Below, one piece after another: positions 46,549 to 55,453 of a DNA stretch of 64,000 bases (the first letter of the stretch is position 1; each line of letters opens with the position of its first letter). The notes beneath the pieces were generated by a model that was not told where the DNA came from, ran no database searches, and saw nothing but the letters and a program-made list of their open reading frames with translations. A program made the position numbers and the translations under genes. Location of the stretch: positions 37,217 through 101,216 of the forward strand of contig NZ_AMZQ01000012.1 in assembly GCF_000313615.1 (NCBI RefSeq), written 5' to 3'. This DNA comes from Campylobacter showae CSUNSWCD. GTDB taxonomy: Bacteria > Campylobacterota > Campylobacteria > Campylobacterales > Campylobacteraceae.

Positions 46549-46844
46549 AAATTATTTTCGTTCAAGTTTTTATTCTCGTGCGTGTAAATTTTTAAATTTA
46601 AGCTGCAGTCGGCGTCAAATTTACCATCCAAACTAGAAATTGTACATCGTACAAAGTATCCACAACCAAGTAGTAGCCGTAAGTTTGCCTATGTTTTTTA
46701 TACTGCAACGGTTGCTAAATTTACTTACGGCATTTAGAAAGCCATGCTTAAGGTCGGCACTTATGCTAAATTTACTCCATATTCGACTGCTGTTTTGAAG
46801 TGAATTGTATCAATTTGCAAGCAAAAATTTGAGACCCTTTAAGA

Positions 46845-46850
46845 TATAAT
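46845..46850 (+). promoter_or_regulatory. -10 box upstream of damaged gene block
   Basis: Perfect TATAAT, 32 bases before the ATG at 46882. Its survival suggests that the block was recently active. Confidence 0.5.
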
Positions 46851-46881
46851 GCTCAAAATTTAATCCAAATTTGAGGCGAAA

Positions 46882-47059
46882 ATGACGAATTTCGAGTACG
46901 CGCGCCGCATTGACGAGGCTGCAGGACTTAGATTGCAAAGAGATAGATCTGCAGGATAAGTTTTACGGGCTTTTTCAGTGCTTTATGCCTGACGGAGTCG
47001 GCGTGGAGGCGATGTTTGCGCTGCTGCAAAACGACTCCGAGCTGCGCAAGCACGCATAA
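46882..47059 (+). pseudogene. Damaged small gene, unknown family (1 of 3)
   Basis: ATG 46882 reads MTNFEYARRIDEAAG and then loses frame at a GG pair (46924-46925). Removing one G gives DLDCKEIDLQDKFYGLF and CFMPDGVGVEAMFALLQNDSELRKHA up to the TAA at 47057-47059, about 58 residues in all. GAGGCG precedes the ATG. The stop overlaps the next start (TAATG), the normal sign of an operon. Confidence 0.6.
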
Positions 47060-47551
47060 TGCCGATCTACGCAGTCACGGCGTAGCAGACGCAAGAGGCG
47101 TTTGGTCGGGGCGTGGCGCCCGGGTATTTTTGCCCGCCATAGGATCCGAAATTTAGTGGCGAAGCGCTTAAGAGCCTAGCTTTAGCGCGCGTTCGAAATT
47201 TAAAAATTTTCGCAGAATTTCTAGGCAAGAGCGAGCTTTTAAAGATGCTTGAGCGGGTAAAATCCGTGCGCGTGCAGGAAAGTTTTGACTTTAGGGATAT
47301 GAAGATGAACTTGCGAACGCCGTATACGGGGCGAGTGGATGATAGATTCGCAGGGGCTCGATGCGAAGCTATGGGTGCTCGGCGAAGCGTATTATTCGAT
47401 CGACTGCGACTACCTGCTACCTGCACACTTGCAGTATCCAAACTACGCGCAAAGGCCGCAGGAGGACTTCTTAAAGCCCTACTTCGAGCTGTATCTAGCG
47501 GGACGGCAGATCGCCTTTGAGCGCGGCGAGGTCGTGGTTTTTACGCGATAA
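47059..47551 (+). pseudogene. Damaged gene, unknown family (2 of 3)
   Basis: ATG 47059 reads MPIYAVTA, then TAG at 47083-47085 and again at 47140-47142. The same frame continues with FSGEALKSLALARVRNLKIF and ESFDFRDMKMNLRTPYTG. At a GGGG run (47328-47331) one base too many shifts the frame; removing it gives EWMIDSQGLDAKLWVLGEAY and LPAHLQYPNYAQRPQEDFLK to the stop at 47551. Restored length is about 163 residues. Two nonsense codons plus a frameshift make this clearly broken. Not a family I know. Confidence 0.65.
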
Positions 47552-47574
47552 ATTTACACAGACAAGGAAAATAA

Positions 47575-48269
47575 ATGCATACGGACGCTTTTAGATGGCT
47601 AAAATTTGAGCTCTGCGAGTATATAAAACTATACGATGCGGGCTAAAAAAGCCAGCAAACGAGCATCTAAAGGGCACTGTGAGTAAATTTAAAAGCGAAT
47701 TTAGCCAGACGCAGCGTGACCGTGCACTAGGCGAACTTTGCCGCGAAATTTTAGACGAAAATAAAAGCGAGCTAAAAAATCTAAAAAACCGCGGCAACGG
47801 CGAGCTACCTTTTGAGCTCGGTGAGCTAGTCGACGAGTATCTAAAAGGGCGTTGCGACGCAGGCGAGATGCCGCATCTGCGCTGGGCGTACCAGATCTGC
47901 ACGCGCGGCTTGCAGGAGCTTGATAGGAATGAGCTTTTGCGCCGTGCATACCGCCATGAGCATTGCGACGCACGAACTGTGGAGTTATACTTTTGCATGT
48001 TATTAGACGTGCTAGACTGGGGCGTGCACCACTTTCCTGAGGGTTGCCTGATCGAGCGCCCATACTATGAGCAACTAATCCGCAAAGCTCGCGACGTAAT
48101 GCAAAAGCACGAGATAAGCGAGCGGCTAAACTTAGGGTTTGAATACTTCGTAAAGCTTTACGAATGCTATTTTGAGTTTAAATCTCGCGGCGGCGAGGTT
48201 GATTTTTACGCGCTGCGTGAAAAAGCGGGGCTAAATTTCGCGCCCGTAAAGTCTTTTTATTATGAGTAG
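47575..48269 (+). pseudogene. Damaged or shortened gene, unknown family (3 of 3)
   Basis: ATG 47575 (AAGGAA upstream) reads MHTDAFRWLKFELCEYIKL and YDAG, then TAA at 47644. Adding one G at GGG (47640-47642) joins it to the long frame that otherwise starts only at GTG 47679. The restored protein has about 231 residues, helical and charged, with GELCREILDENKSELKNL, YLKGRCDAGEMPHLRWAYQI and VELYFCMLLDVLDWGVHHFP. A 196-residue product from GTG 47679 (AAGGG upstream) may still be made, so this gene may be only N-terminally trimmed. Function unknown. Confidence 0.6.
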
Positions 48270-48454
48270 TGAACGGTTGCTAAATTTGACTATAAATTTG
48301 AAACGAGCGCCAAATTTATAGCTCAAAATTTGGAGTTTAGTTAGTCGCAAACGATACGCTAAATTTTAAAATTTAAGCAAATGTGACTCGTTTTAAATTT
48401 TAGCTTAAATTTACCACGCGTGCCGCAAATTTGACAAAACGCTCAAATTTACGC

Positions 48455-49693
48455 CTACGCCGCGATATTTTGCAGATTTTCAAAGCTAAACACGTTTAGC
48501 CCGTTTTTGTATTCGTAGCTTAGAGTTAGCTTATGAGCTTTGATTATATTTTCTACGATATAGAGCCCCAGGCCAAAGCTCTTTTGTGCGCTTTCGCCTT
48601 TGGTAAAAGGCTCGACGTAGTGCCGCAGCTCCTTTGACAGCCGCTCGCCTTCGTTGATAAATTTGATAGATTCGCGCGTGATAGTTATATTTACGTGCTT
48701 GTTTGGGGAGTATTTTAGCGCGTTATCGATCATATTTTTGGCGGCGATCGCTAGCAGCTTAAAGTCGGCGTTTAGGCTCACGTCCTCTAGTTTGCTGATC
48801 GTGACCTGTCCGGGATCGACCATTGCGATATCCAGAGCCTCGTCGATGACGTCGTCGATACGGCAAATTTTGGTGTTATTCAGCGCGATGTTTGATGTGA
48901 CTTGCTCGACTGCGGCAAATTCGTTTATGAGATTTTCAAGTTTTATAAACACCGACACGAGTCGCTCTTGGTTTTTGCTTTTTTCGATCATTTCGGCAGC
49001 GAGGCGGCCTTTGGTGATCGGCGTTTTTAGTTCGTGCATTATGTTTCTTAAAAACAGCTTGCGCGATGCGTTTAGGTTTTTGATCTGGGACACCGCGTCG
49101 TAAAATGCCTCCGCAACCTCGGAAATCTCGTCGTTACCGCTGCTGACGTTTTGCACTTCGTCGATCTCGCCTGCGGCAAATTTGGCTATCTGGCGCTTTA
49201 GTTTTCTTAGCGGTTTTAGCTTCCTGATAACAAAAACGTAAGCGGCCAAAAGTATGATCGCGACTAACAAAAAGATGATCTTGATGATGTCGTAGCGGTA
49301 TGGCTGGTAGTCGTTATCCTTTAAAAGCAGGATTTTATCCACGTGCTGGACTTTGAGATAGTGGTGGTTTTGATAGATCATTATAGCGCTAGAGCCGATG
49401 TCCGCGGAGATCTCCTCAAGCACTGTTGCGTTTGCTAGGATCTCTTCTTTTTGCTGCTCGTTTGTGATCTCAGGCATCTTAAAGTCGCCCGTTTGACGCT
49501 CGTATTCTTTTTCGTTTATGATACCGCTCATCAAAAATAGCTGATTTCTAGCGATCGTAGAGTACTTGGCGTTTAGCTCGCGCGCGTAATTTTGCTTGTC
49601 GTAGTCCATCAGCCACAAAAACGCGAGAAATATGCTTGTTAGCGCCAAAGCAAAGATAAAAGTGATAGTGTAAAAAACCGATGAGCGTTTCAT
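48455..49693 (-). CDS. Sensor histidine kinase (ArsS/CprS-like)
   Basis: 412 residues. Membrane segments at about 9-30 and 136-156 flank a periplasmic sensor of about 105 residues; HAMP region follows; phospho-acceptor His220 in MHELKTP; N box KNMIDNALKYSP; G box FGLGLYIVENI. It forms a pair with the response regulator 21 bases upstream. The layout matches the ArsRS/CprRS group of epsilonproteobacteria; in C. jejuni cprRS lies beside htrA, whereas here htrA is about 8 kb away. Signal unknown. Confidence 0.88.
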   Translation of the reverse strand: MKRSSVFYTITFIFALALTSIFLAFLWLMDYDKQNYARELNAKYSTIARNQLFLMSGIINEKEYERQTGDFKMPEITNEQQKEEILANATVLEEISADIGSSAIMIYQNHHYLKVQHVDKILLLKDNDYQPYRYDIIKIIFLLVAIILLAAYVFVIRKLKPLRKLKRQIAKFAAGEIDEVQNVSSGNDEISEVAEAFYDAVSQIKNLNASRKLFLRNIMHELKTPITKGRLAAEMIEKSKNQERLVSVFIKLENLINEFAAVEQVTSNIALNNTKICRIDDVIDEALDIAMVDPGQVTISKLEDVSLNADFKLLAIAAKNMIDNALKYSPNKHVNITITRESIKFINEGERLSKELRHYVEPFTKGESAQKSFGLGLYIVENIIKAHKLTLSYEYKNGLNVFSFENLQNIAA

Positions 49694-49714
49694 TTGCGGG
49701 GCTTTAAGTCAAAT

Positions 49715-50407
49715 TTACTGCATCAGCTTGTAGCCGATGCCGCGGATGGCGTGGATGTATTTTGGCTCTTTTGGGTCGTCGCCCAGCTTGCCTCTGATGC
49801 GTCCGATGATGACGTCGATGCTCTTGTTCGTCGAGTCCTCACTGATGCTCGCGCAGTTGTAGATGAACTCCTCGCGCGTGATGGCGCCGCCTTCTTTTTG
49901 TAGCATGTATTTTAGGATGTCGTACTCGGCCGCGGTCAAATTTAACGGCTCGCCTTTTAGCGTGATGACGTGTTTAAAATCATCAACTGCGATGTCTTTC
50001 TCGCGTGCGCTCTCTTTTGTACCGCTTAAATTTGCACCCGCTACAGTGCTTTGGCGGCGCAGATGGCTTTTGATACGAGCTAGCAGCTCCTGCGGGTCGT
50101 AAGGCTTTGGCAGATAGTCGTCCGCGCCGTTATCTAGGGCATTTACCTTGTCGGTGATGTCGTGGCGCGCGCTTGAGATGATGATGGGTACGTCGTGGCG
50201 CTTTCGGATCTCTTTGCACACTTCTAGGCCGTCAAGTCCCGGTAGCGTGAGGTCTAGGATCACGAGGTCAAATTTTTCTACGTTTAATGTCGAAAGCCCG
50301 ATATACGGCTCCTCCGCCGTCGTTACGTTCATATCGCTTTTTGCTAAAAACTCGGTCAAAATTTCCGCCAGCTCCAGGTCGTCTTCTATCATCAGAATTT
50401 TTATCAT
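49715..50407 (-). CDS. OmpR-family response regulator (CprR/ArsR-like)
   Basis: 230 residues. Receiver domain with acidic pair Glu8/Asp9, phospho-acceptor Asp52 (VILDLTLPG), SSAR and the Lys in YLPKPYDP, then a winged-helix output domain (LNLTAAEYDILKYMLQ, then NKSIDVIIGRIRGKL and IRGIGYKL). First gene of the pair with the sensor kinase. AAGGAC ribosome site and a TATAAT upstream. Targets unknown; CprR in C. jejuni affects the cell envelope and biofilm. Confidence 0.9.
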   Translation of the reverse strand: MIKILMIEDDLELAEILTEFLAKSDMNVTTAEEPYIGLSTLNVEKFDLVILDLTLPGLDGLEVCKEIRKRHDVPIIISSARHDITDKVNALDNGADDYLPKPYDPQELLARIKSHLRRQSTVAGANLSGTKESAREKDIAVDDFKHVITLKGEPLNLTAAEYDILKYMLQKEGGAITREEFIYNCASISEDSTNKSIDVIIGRIRGKLGDDPKEPKYIHAIRGIGYKLMQ

Positions 50408-50855
50408 TTTATGTCCTTTTGGAGATTATAGCGAGTTTTGACTAAATTTAATGGCGAGTCTAGCTTGTGTTTTATATTATGTTTAGCCTTAGAGCGCATA
50501 CCGCCATAACTCAAACACAAAGAAATATCGCCAAAATCTTTTTGCACATTACAGATTACTTATTCCGCTTCATCTACAAACCAAGCCAAGACGATTGATA
50601 TTTAAACAATTTTCAGTACAAATAAAATATCGGAAAAATGAATTTGACTACATCAAATTCAGTGTTGTGAAGACGTATGTATAAGTAAATAAAAATCGTA
50701 AATTTGACTTCAAATTGAGATAGATAGTCAAAAGTTAATCAAAGCTAGATGATTTTAGCGCCGTATAATAAAATTTAGCAAAGATAAATTGATAGTTCAT
50801 TAAGTCAAATTTTACCAATTTATCAAAAAAGGCTCGAGGCAAGCCGTTATTAAGC
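50408..50855. other. Noncoding gap upstream of response regulator
   Basis: About 450 AT-rich bases. Contains the -10 box of the two-component operon at 50425-50430. Nothing else was recognised. Confidence 0.5.
50425..50430 (-). promoter_or_regulatory. -10 box of two-component operon
   Basis: Perfect TATAAT on the minus strand, preceded by GC, 17 bases before the regulator ATG, implying a very short leader. Confidence 0.55.
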
Positions 50856-51359
50856 CTAATGCTCGCCAAAATCCTTGCCAAAATCATCTATCTGATTTAA
50901 ATCCATCGGCTTAAGCTGGTTTTTATTTCCTCGCAAGATATCCTCGACCTGCTCTTTTTGCGATCTTTTTGAACCCGTAGTTTTGACGTTTTTTAGCGCT
51001 TCAAGCAGCTCTTCGATATTTGGTTCACGCACGGTTTTTAGCGAGATGATGAGTACCTCGTCGATATCGACCGAGTGCTTTTTGGCAGTGTATTTGGCTA
51101 GCGTTTCTTTAAATTTTTCCTTGCCGAGCGAAGTTAGCAGATCTTCGACGTAAAAGCTACCGATAACGACGTTTAGCGCGTCAAGCACGTAGGCTTCGTT
51201 ATCCACGACGTCGCGCCCCTCCAGACGCAGGCTTATACTTACTTTTTTGATCGAGCTTTTGGCATCTCTGGAGTACAGATCGGTTTCAAAGTTGTCGATA
51301 TTTAGCGTCTCGGCAAAGGCCATAACCGCGGCAAAAGCCAACGCAAAAATCTTTTTCAT
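50856..51359 (-). CDS. Exported protein with FliL-like periplasmic domain
   Basis: 167 residues with a signal peptide (MKKIFALAFAAVMAFA). The middle (KKVSISLRLEGRDVVDNEAY, then VLDALNVVIGSFYVEDLLTSLGKEKFKE and VDIDEVLIISLKTV) follows the FliL periplasmic-domain order of strand, helix with LxxLG-K, strand. No membrane anchor beyond the signal peptide. The tail is charged and probably disordered. It overlaps the Pif1-like gene by four bases, so the two are coexpressed; why a helicase and an exported protein should be coupled is unclear. Homology call is tentative. Confidence 0.65.
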   Translation of the reverse strand: MKKIFALAFAAVMAFAETLNIDNFETDLYSRDAKSSIKKVSISLRLEGRDVVDNEAYVLDALNVVIGSFYVEDLLTSLGKEKFKETLAKYTAKKHSVDIDEVLIISLKTVREPNIEELLEALKNVKTTGSKRSQKEQVEDILRGNKNQLKPMDLNQIDDFGKDFGEH

Positions 51360-52678
51360 ACGTCTTCCTTAATGTTTTCAAATTTGTTTTCGAGATAGAA
51401 TTTCTCGACCTCTTCGTCTATTTTAACGACGCTTTGCAAATACTCTCTAAACGGCCGACTTTTGCCGTAAAATATCCTAAGCTTTTTTGGATCGATCACC
51501 CGCGAGAGCGCGACGTAGAGCTGCCCGTTGGCAAAGATATGATTTAGGTCGCAGACTAAATTTTCAATACTCATGCCTTGGGATTTATGTATCGTGATCG
51601 CGTAGGCTAGCTTTAGCGGAAACTGCGTCAAAGACGCCCTAGCGCGCTCTTCGAGATGTTCGCCCGCCATCACGAATTCGCTCATGTCAAATCTCGCGCG
51701 CTCCACCTCGACGATCTCGCCGTTAGCTTTTTGCACGATGACGCTTTTTATCTCGCCGTTTTCTTTTAAAATTTGCATTATCTGCCCGCGCTCGCCGTTA
51801 TAGTACTCGCCCCATTTATTTACGGTAAATATAACTTTCGCGCCGATTTTTATATTTAAAATTTCAGGCGCGTAGAGATTTGCGATCCAGCGATCCAGCG
51901 CGTTTTCGTTTAAATTTTCATCGTAAATTTCCACTAGCGCCTCGGCTCTTTCAAGCGGCGCGGGTAGTTTAGAGAGCATCTTGTTATTTAGCTCGTCGGC
52001 TTCGTAATTTCGCCCAAAAAGCACGCTTGTATCGTCATCTACCTGCACGCTTGGCACGCGTAAATTTTCGATATAGCTAAACACCTCTTCGCTCAGTCGC
52101 CCGACGCGAAGCATAGATAAGATATCGTAAAATTTCTTGTCTTTCGTACGTTTTGAGACGACTAGTTCGATATTTTTAAACTCAAATTCATGCCACGAGC
52201 TTGAGTTAAAAGCGTAGTGAAATTTAAAGAGCGAGCTACCGTCTTCGCCGTTTTTTCGCACGGGCGGTAGCTGATAAAAGTCGCCCACGAGCATCACGCG
52301 CCCGACAAATCGCGAGCTCATCAAGCGGTAATAAATCATATCCATCAGCCCCGCGCTGATCATCGAGATCTCATCTATCACGATGAGATCACAGGCGTCT
52401 AGCATCTTTTTTAGTTCGCCGAGTTTCCCGCGCTGTTTGCGGTCGTAGCCTCTTAACTCCTCAAGGCTTGAGCAAATGCCGAATTTAAAAAAACTATGCA
52501 CGCTCACTCCGCCGACGTTTACCGCCGCGATGCCGGTGCTGCCAAGTACGACTACGTTTTTTAGTTCGCTTTTATAGTGCTTGATAACAGCTTGCGTGAG
52601 GTGGCTTTTGCCTACTCCGCCGCGCCCGGTGAGAAAAACATTTGATTTTTTTAATATTTCTAAGAGCTGATTTAGCAC
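51356..52678 (-). CDS. Pif1/RecD-like superfamily 1B DNA helicase
   Basis: 440 residues. Walker A GRGGVGKS at 18-25; GSTGIAAVNVGGVSVHSFF (Pif1 motif Ia region); Walker B LIVIDEISMIS; VGDFYQLPPV motif III; C-terminal UvrD-like part LAYAITIHKSQGMSIENLVCDL and YVALSRV. Predicted 5'-3' helicase acting on stalled forks or structured DNA. A TATAAT lies at 52702-52707 on the minus strand. Conserved in Campylobacter as a stand-alone helicase. Confidence 0.9.
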   Translation of the reverse strand: MLNQLLEILKKSNVFLTGRGGVGKSHLTQAVIKHYKSELKNVVVLGSTGIAAVNVGGVSVHSFFKFGICSSLEELRGYDRKQRGKLGELKKMLDACDLIVIDEISMISAGLMDMIYYRLMSSRFVGRVMLVGDFYQLPPVRKNGEDGSSLFKFHYAFNSSSWHEFEFKNIELVVSKRTKDKKFYDILSMLRVGRLSEEVFSYIENLRVPSVQVDDDTSVLFGRNYEADELNNKMLSKLPAPLERAEALVEIYDENLNENALDRWIANLYAPEILNIKIGAKVIFTVNKWGEYYNGERGQIMQILKENGEIKSVIVQKANGEIVEVERARFDMSEFVMAGEHLEERARASLTQFPLKLAYAITIHKSQGMSIENLVCDLNHIFANGQLYVALSRVIDPKKLRIFYGKSRPFREYLQSVVKIDEEVEKFYLENKFENIKEDV

Positions 52679-52701
52679 AAATTTCCCTAACTTTTTGTAA
52701 A

Positions 52702-52707
52702 ATTATA
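52702..52707 (-). promoter_or_regulatory. -10 box of pif1-like gene
   Basis: Perfect TATAAT preceded by GC on the minus strand, 24 bases before the ATG at 52678, in the 50-base divergent gap. Confidence 0.55.
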
Positions 52708-52728
52708 GCTTATTTTTAAGGAGTAAGA

Positions 52729-54798
52729 TTGAAAATTAATAAATTTATGCTTTCTACGGCGGTAGCGTTAGTAATGCTAGGCGGTTGCGCATCGTCAAAA
52801 GATGCCTCTAGTGCGGTAAATTTACCCGATCAAGGTGCCAATACAGCGTCGGCATACGATATGCCCGAGGAGAGTGCGGACGAAAATTTAGGCCACATCA
52901 GCTATCTAAAATTTGACGTCGATCAAAATATAAATGCGTTGCCGATACTGCCTTTTGAGGCTCAAAGTAGCGGCCAAACACTGCTACAAAAACGCTTTAA
53001 TTCGCTTGATCTAAAAGCACCCTCAACCACCGCAAAAGATGCATTTTGGGCTCTGGACTACTATAAAAATACGGCAAAAAGGCAGTATTATTTCTCAAAT
53101 ATGCGCAAAATCCCGAACGAATGGTTTGAAAAAGTGCGCAAAAACGCTAATGTGGAGAGCTTCGGTAAAGTCTCTCTACCTGCGATAACGACAGCAAATA
53201 CTAGCCTGCGAAATATACCGACCGACGAGGCCGTACTCTATAATCCGGCACGCGCCGGCGAGGGACTACCGTTTGATTACGCCCAGCTATCTTTCGTCTC
53301 TATCGGATATCCGCTTTACGTTTCGCACTTTTCGGCCGACGGCGCGTGGGCATTCGTAGGTAGCGACGCCGCATGGGCCTGGGTGAAATCGACCGAAATC
53401 AAAATTTTAAGCGCAGACGCCGTGCAAGAGCTAAAAAACTCTAAATTTTTAAGCATTATCAAAGACGAAGAGCCTATCTACGACAAAAACGGCAACTTTT
53501 TGTTTTACGGGCGCATAGGGGCGATTTTGCCCTTTCAAAGCGAGGATCAGTTTAAATTTTACGGCAAAATCCAGACCCAAAACGGGCTAAGAAACTACGA
53601 GATCTCAAAACAAAGTGCTAGCCGCTTTCCGCTTAAATTTAGCGACGAAAATGTAAGAATGCTAGCATCATCGCTGCTCGGGCAAAGCTACGGCTGGGGC
53701 GGGTTTGGCGGTAAGCGCGACTGCTCGCTGTTTTTGCAGGATTTTCTCGGTAGCTTTGGCGTGTGGTTGCCGCGAAACTCAAAGGCACAAGGTCAAATCG
53801 GCAAGGTCGTAAGCCTAGCAAATCTAAGCGCGGAAGAAAAACTAAATGTCATCAAAACGCAGGCAGTGCCGTATAGAACGCTGTTTCACATGAATGGACA
53901 CATCATGCTCTACGCCGGTCTGCGCGGAGACGAACCGCTTGCGGTACACGACGTCTGGGGTATCCGCACGAAAGATAACGGCAGGGCCATGATCGGCGGC
54001 GTGGCGATCACGACGCTAAAAATCGGCTCGGATGTCTCCGATATCGATCCAAAACGTTTGCTAGTTTCGCGTATAAACTCCATGAACACCTTTGAAATAG
54101 CTAGCGGCGAAGAGGCGCAGCGCGCGAAACAATCGGCGATCGAAAAAGCTTACGGCGTGAAAATAGTCGGCAACGAGGTAATTTTTTCAGACGGCACTAA
54201 GATCAAATTTGACGACGGCGAGATAAAAGATACTGCGCACCTGCTAAATCTTGCCGACGTCGAGGACACTTTTGCGCAGCCTTATCCGCTATTTAAGCCT
54301 CTAGCACTACCTAGCAATGACGCGGGTAGATACCGAAACTACGAGCTTTTGGATAAAATTTACGGCGCGAATGAGGCGGAAGTAAAGGCAAATTTAACGG
54401 ACGTCGTTTGGCTAAAAAATCATGGTGGCAAGACGTTTAAATTTAACTCCAAAAACGGCGCGGCAGCTGCTTTACAAGCCGTTTCAAACGAGCTTGACGC
54501 ACTAGCCCTGCAAAAGCCAGAGCTGCTAAAATTTCTCGATAATCCATCAGGTACGTTTAACTGGCGCGTGATCGAGGGCACAAAGCGCAAGAGCTCCCAC
54601 TCCTACGGCATCGCGATCGACATAAATACCGACAAAAGCGACTACTGGCGCTGGAGCAAGGGCGGCCGCTACCGCAATCAAATCCCCGAGGAGATCGTGC
54701 GCGTCTTTGAAAAGCACGGCTTCATCTGGGGCGGGCGCTGGGTTAGCTTTGATACGATGCACTTTGAGTATAGACCGGAATTTGGGCATCTAAGGTAA
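52729..54798 (+). CDS. Lipoprotein with SH3b, NlpC/P60 and M15 peptidase domains
   Basis: 689 residues, TTG start 5 bases after AAGGAG. Lipobox LGGC with Cys20. Residues about 60-300 hold the NlpC/P60 N-terminal stabilising and SH3-like domains (LYNPARAGEGLPFDYAQLS, then WAFVGSDAAWAWVKSTEI). The C40 peptidase at 305-430 has Cys332 (KRDCSLFLQ), His391 (NGHIMLYAG) and His408. A linker of about 100 residues leads to an M15 (VanY-like) domain at 575-685 with His624 and Asp631 (SSHSYGIAIDI) and His678 (DTMHFEYRP). Both active sites look complete, so it should cut peptidoglycan stem peptides at two places in the periplasm. Such fusions are uncommon to my knowledge; the C40 part alone is common. Confidence 0.88.
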   Translation: MKINKFMLSTAVALVMLGGCASSKDASSAVNLPDQGANTASAYDMPEESADENLGHISYLKFDVDQNINALPILPFEAQSSGQTLLQKRFNSLDLKAPSTTAKDAFWALDYYKNTAKRQYYFSNMRKIPNEWFEKVRKNANVESFGKVSLPAITTANTSLRNIPTDEAVLYNPARAGEGLPFDYAQLSFVSIGYPLYVSHFSADGAWAFVGSDAAWAWVKSTEIKILSADAVQELKNSKFLSIIKDEEPIYDKNGNFLFYGRIGAILPFQSEDQFKFYGKIQTQNGLRNYEISKQSASRFPLKFSDENVRMLASSLLGQSYGWGGFGGKRDCSLFLQDFLGSFGVWLPRNSKAQGQIGKVVSLANLSAEEKLNVIKTQAVPYRTLFHMNGHIMLYAGLRGDEPLAVHDVWGIRTKDNGRAMIGGVAITTLKIGSDVSDIDPKRLLVSRINSMNTFEIASGEEAQRAKQSAIEKAYGVKIVGNEVIFSDGTKIKFDDGEIKDTAHLLNLADVEDTFAQPYPLFKPLALPSNDAGRYRNYELLDKIYGANEAEVKANLTDVVWLKNHGGKTFKFNSKNGAAAALQAVSNELDALALQKPELLKFLDNPSGTFNWRVIEGTKRKSSHSYGIAIDINTDKSDYWRWSKGGRYRNQIPEEIVRVFEKHGFIWGGRWVSFDTMHFEYRPEFGHLR

Positions 54799-55129
54799 AT
54801 TTGACGCGGTTTTAACGATAAATTTGAGTGAAATTTAGCTCAAATTTATCGTTACTTTTCGGCTAGCGGCAGGATGTCGCCGCTTTGCCCTCTGTTAAAA
54901 TTTGAGCTCTAATCAAAGCGGTAAGCAGCATGCAAATTTTAAATTTAAAGTTAGTCGTACGGTAACCCGCGTGCAGATTTTTAGTTTAAGTAAATTTGCC
55001 GAATTTGAGATTTTTTAAATTTCAAGCGGTAATTTTTCCAAAGTCGCGCTAGAAATTTTATACGCCCAAATTTATAACGACGTTTGTGCCGCTCTAGCAA
55101 CCTGATTCTAGCTACTTAATTTTTCCGCC
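54799..55129. other. Noncoding gap downstream of C40/M15 lipoprotein
   Basis: About 330 bases between convergent genes, with one strong terminator at its left end and otherwise only AT-rich sequence with AAATTT words. Confidence 0.5.
54814..54853 (+). terminator. Perfect 15-bp terminator hairpin after lipoprotein gene
   Basis: AACGATAAATTTGAG (54814-54828) and CTCAAATTTATCGTT (54839-54853) pair without mismatch around a 10-base loop, followed by ACTTTTC. Confidence 0.7.
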
Positions 55130-55453
55130 CTATGCTACCGCGACTGTGAATCTTTTACTTATAAACGCCTCTTGCAGCTCGCTCTCAAACATCCGCTTGA
55201 TCTCGCTTCCAAGCACGCAGTTGCCATCTCGCCAGGGGCGGCAGATCACGTTGCCTTCTTCGCCTGCGCTTAGGCAGACGCAGTTAAAATAGCTCTTGTC
55301 CGAAGCATTGCACGAGATAAGGCAAACAAGCCCGTTTTCGGGGATAAAATTTCCCTCTGCCAGCCCGCACGGCGTGGGCATTATCCTAATTGCTGCCCCG
55401 GCGTAAAATTTCGCGCCGTCCAATATGTCTTTAGCATTTATCCACTCGGCCAT
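55130..55453 (-). CDS. Cysteine-rich small protein, unknown
   Basis: 107 residues with seven cysteines spread between about residues 29 and 78 (PTPCGLAEG, LISCNAS, FNCVCLSAGEEGNVICRPWRDGNCVLG). No signal peptide. Unrecognised; the cysteines could bind a metal. It starts inside the last 23 bases of the DUF523 gene and is therefore likely cotranscribed with it. Confidence 0.65.
   Translation of the reverse strand: MAEWINAKDILDGAKFYAGAAIRIMPTPCGLAEGNFIPENGLVCLISCNASDKSYFNCVCLSAGEEGNVICRPWRDGNCVLGSEIKRMFESELQEAFISKRFTVAVA

Larger units (their letters stand above)
46413..46881. other. Noncoding gap between lolC-like gene and damaged gene block
   Basis: Holds the lolC-like terminator and, at 46845-46850, a TATAAT that would drive the damaged block. 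No other gene seen. Confidence 0.5.

Noticed and set aside
47067-47441. Antisense ORF across the damaged block
   Set aside because: The plus strand shows ribosome sites, overlapping starts and coherent protein sequence; the minus frame does not.
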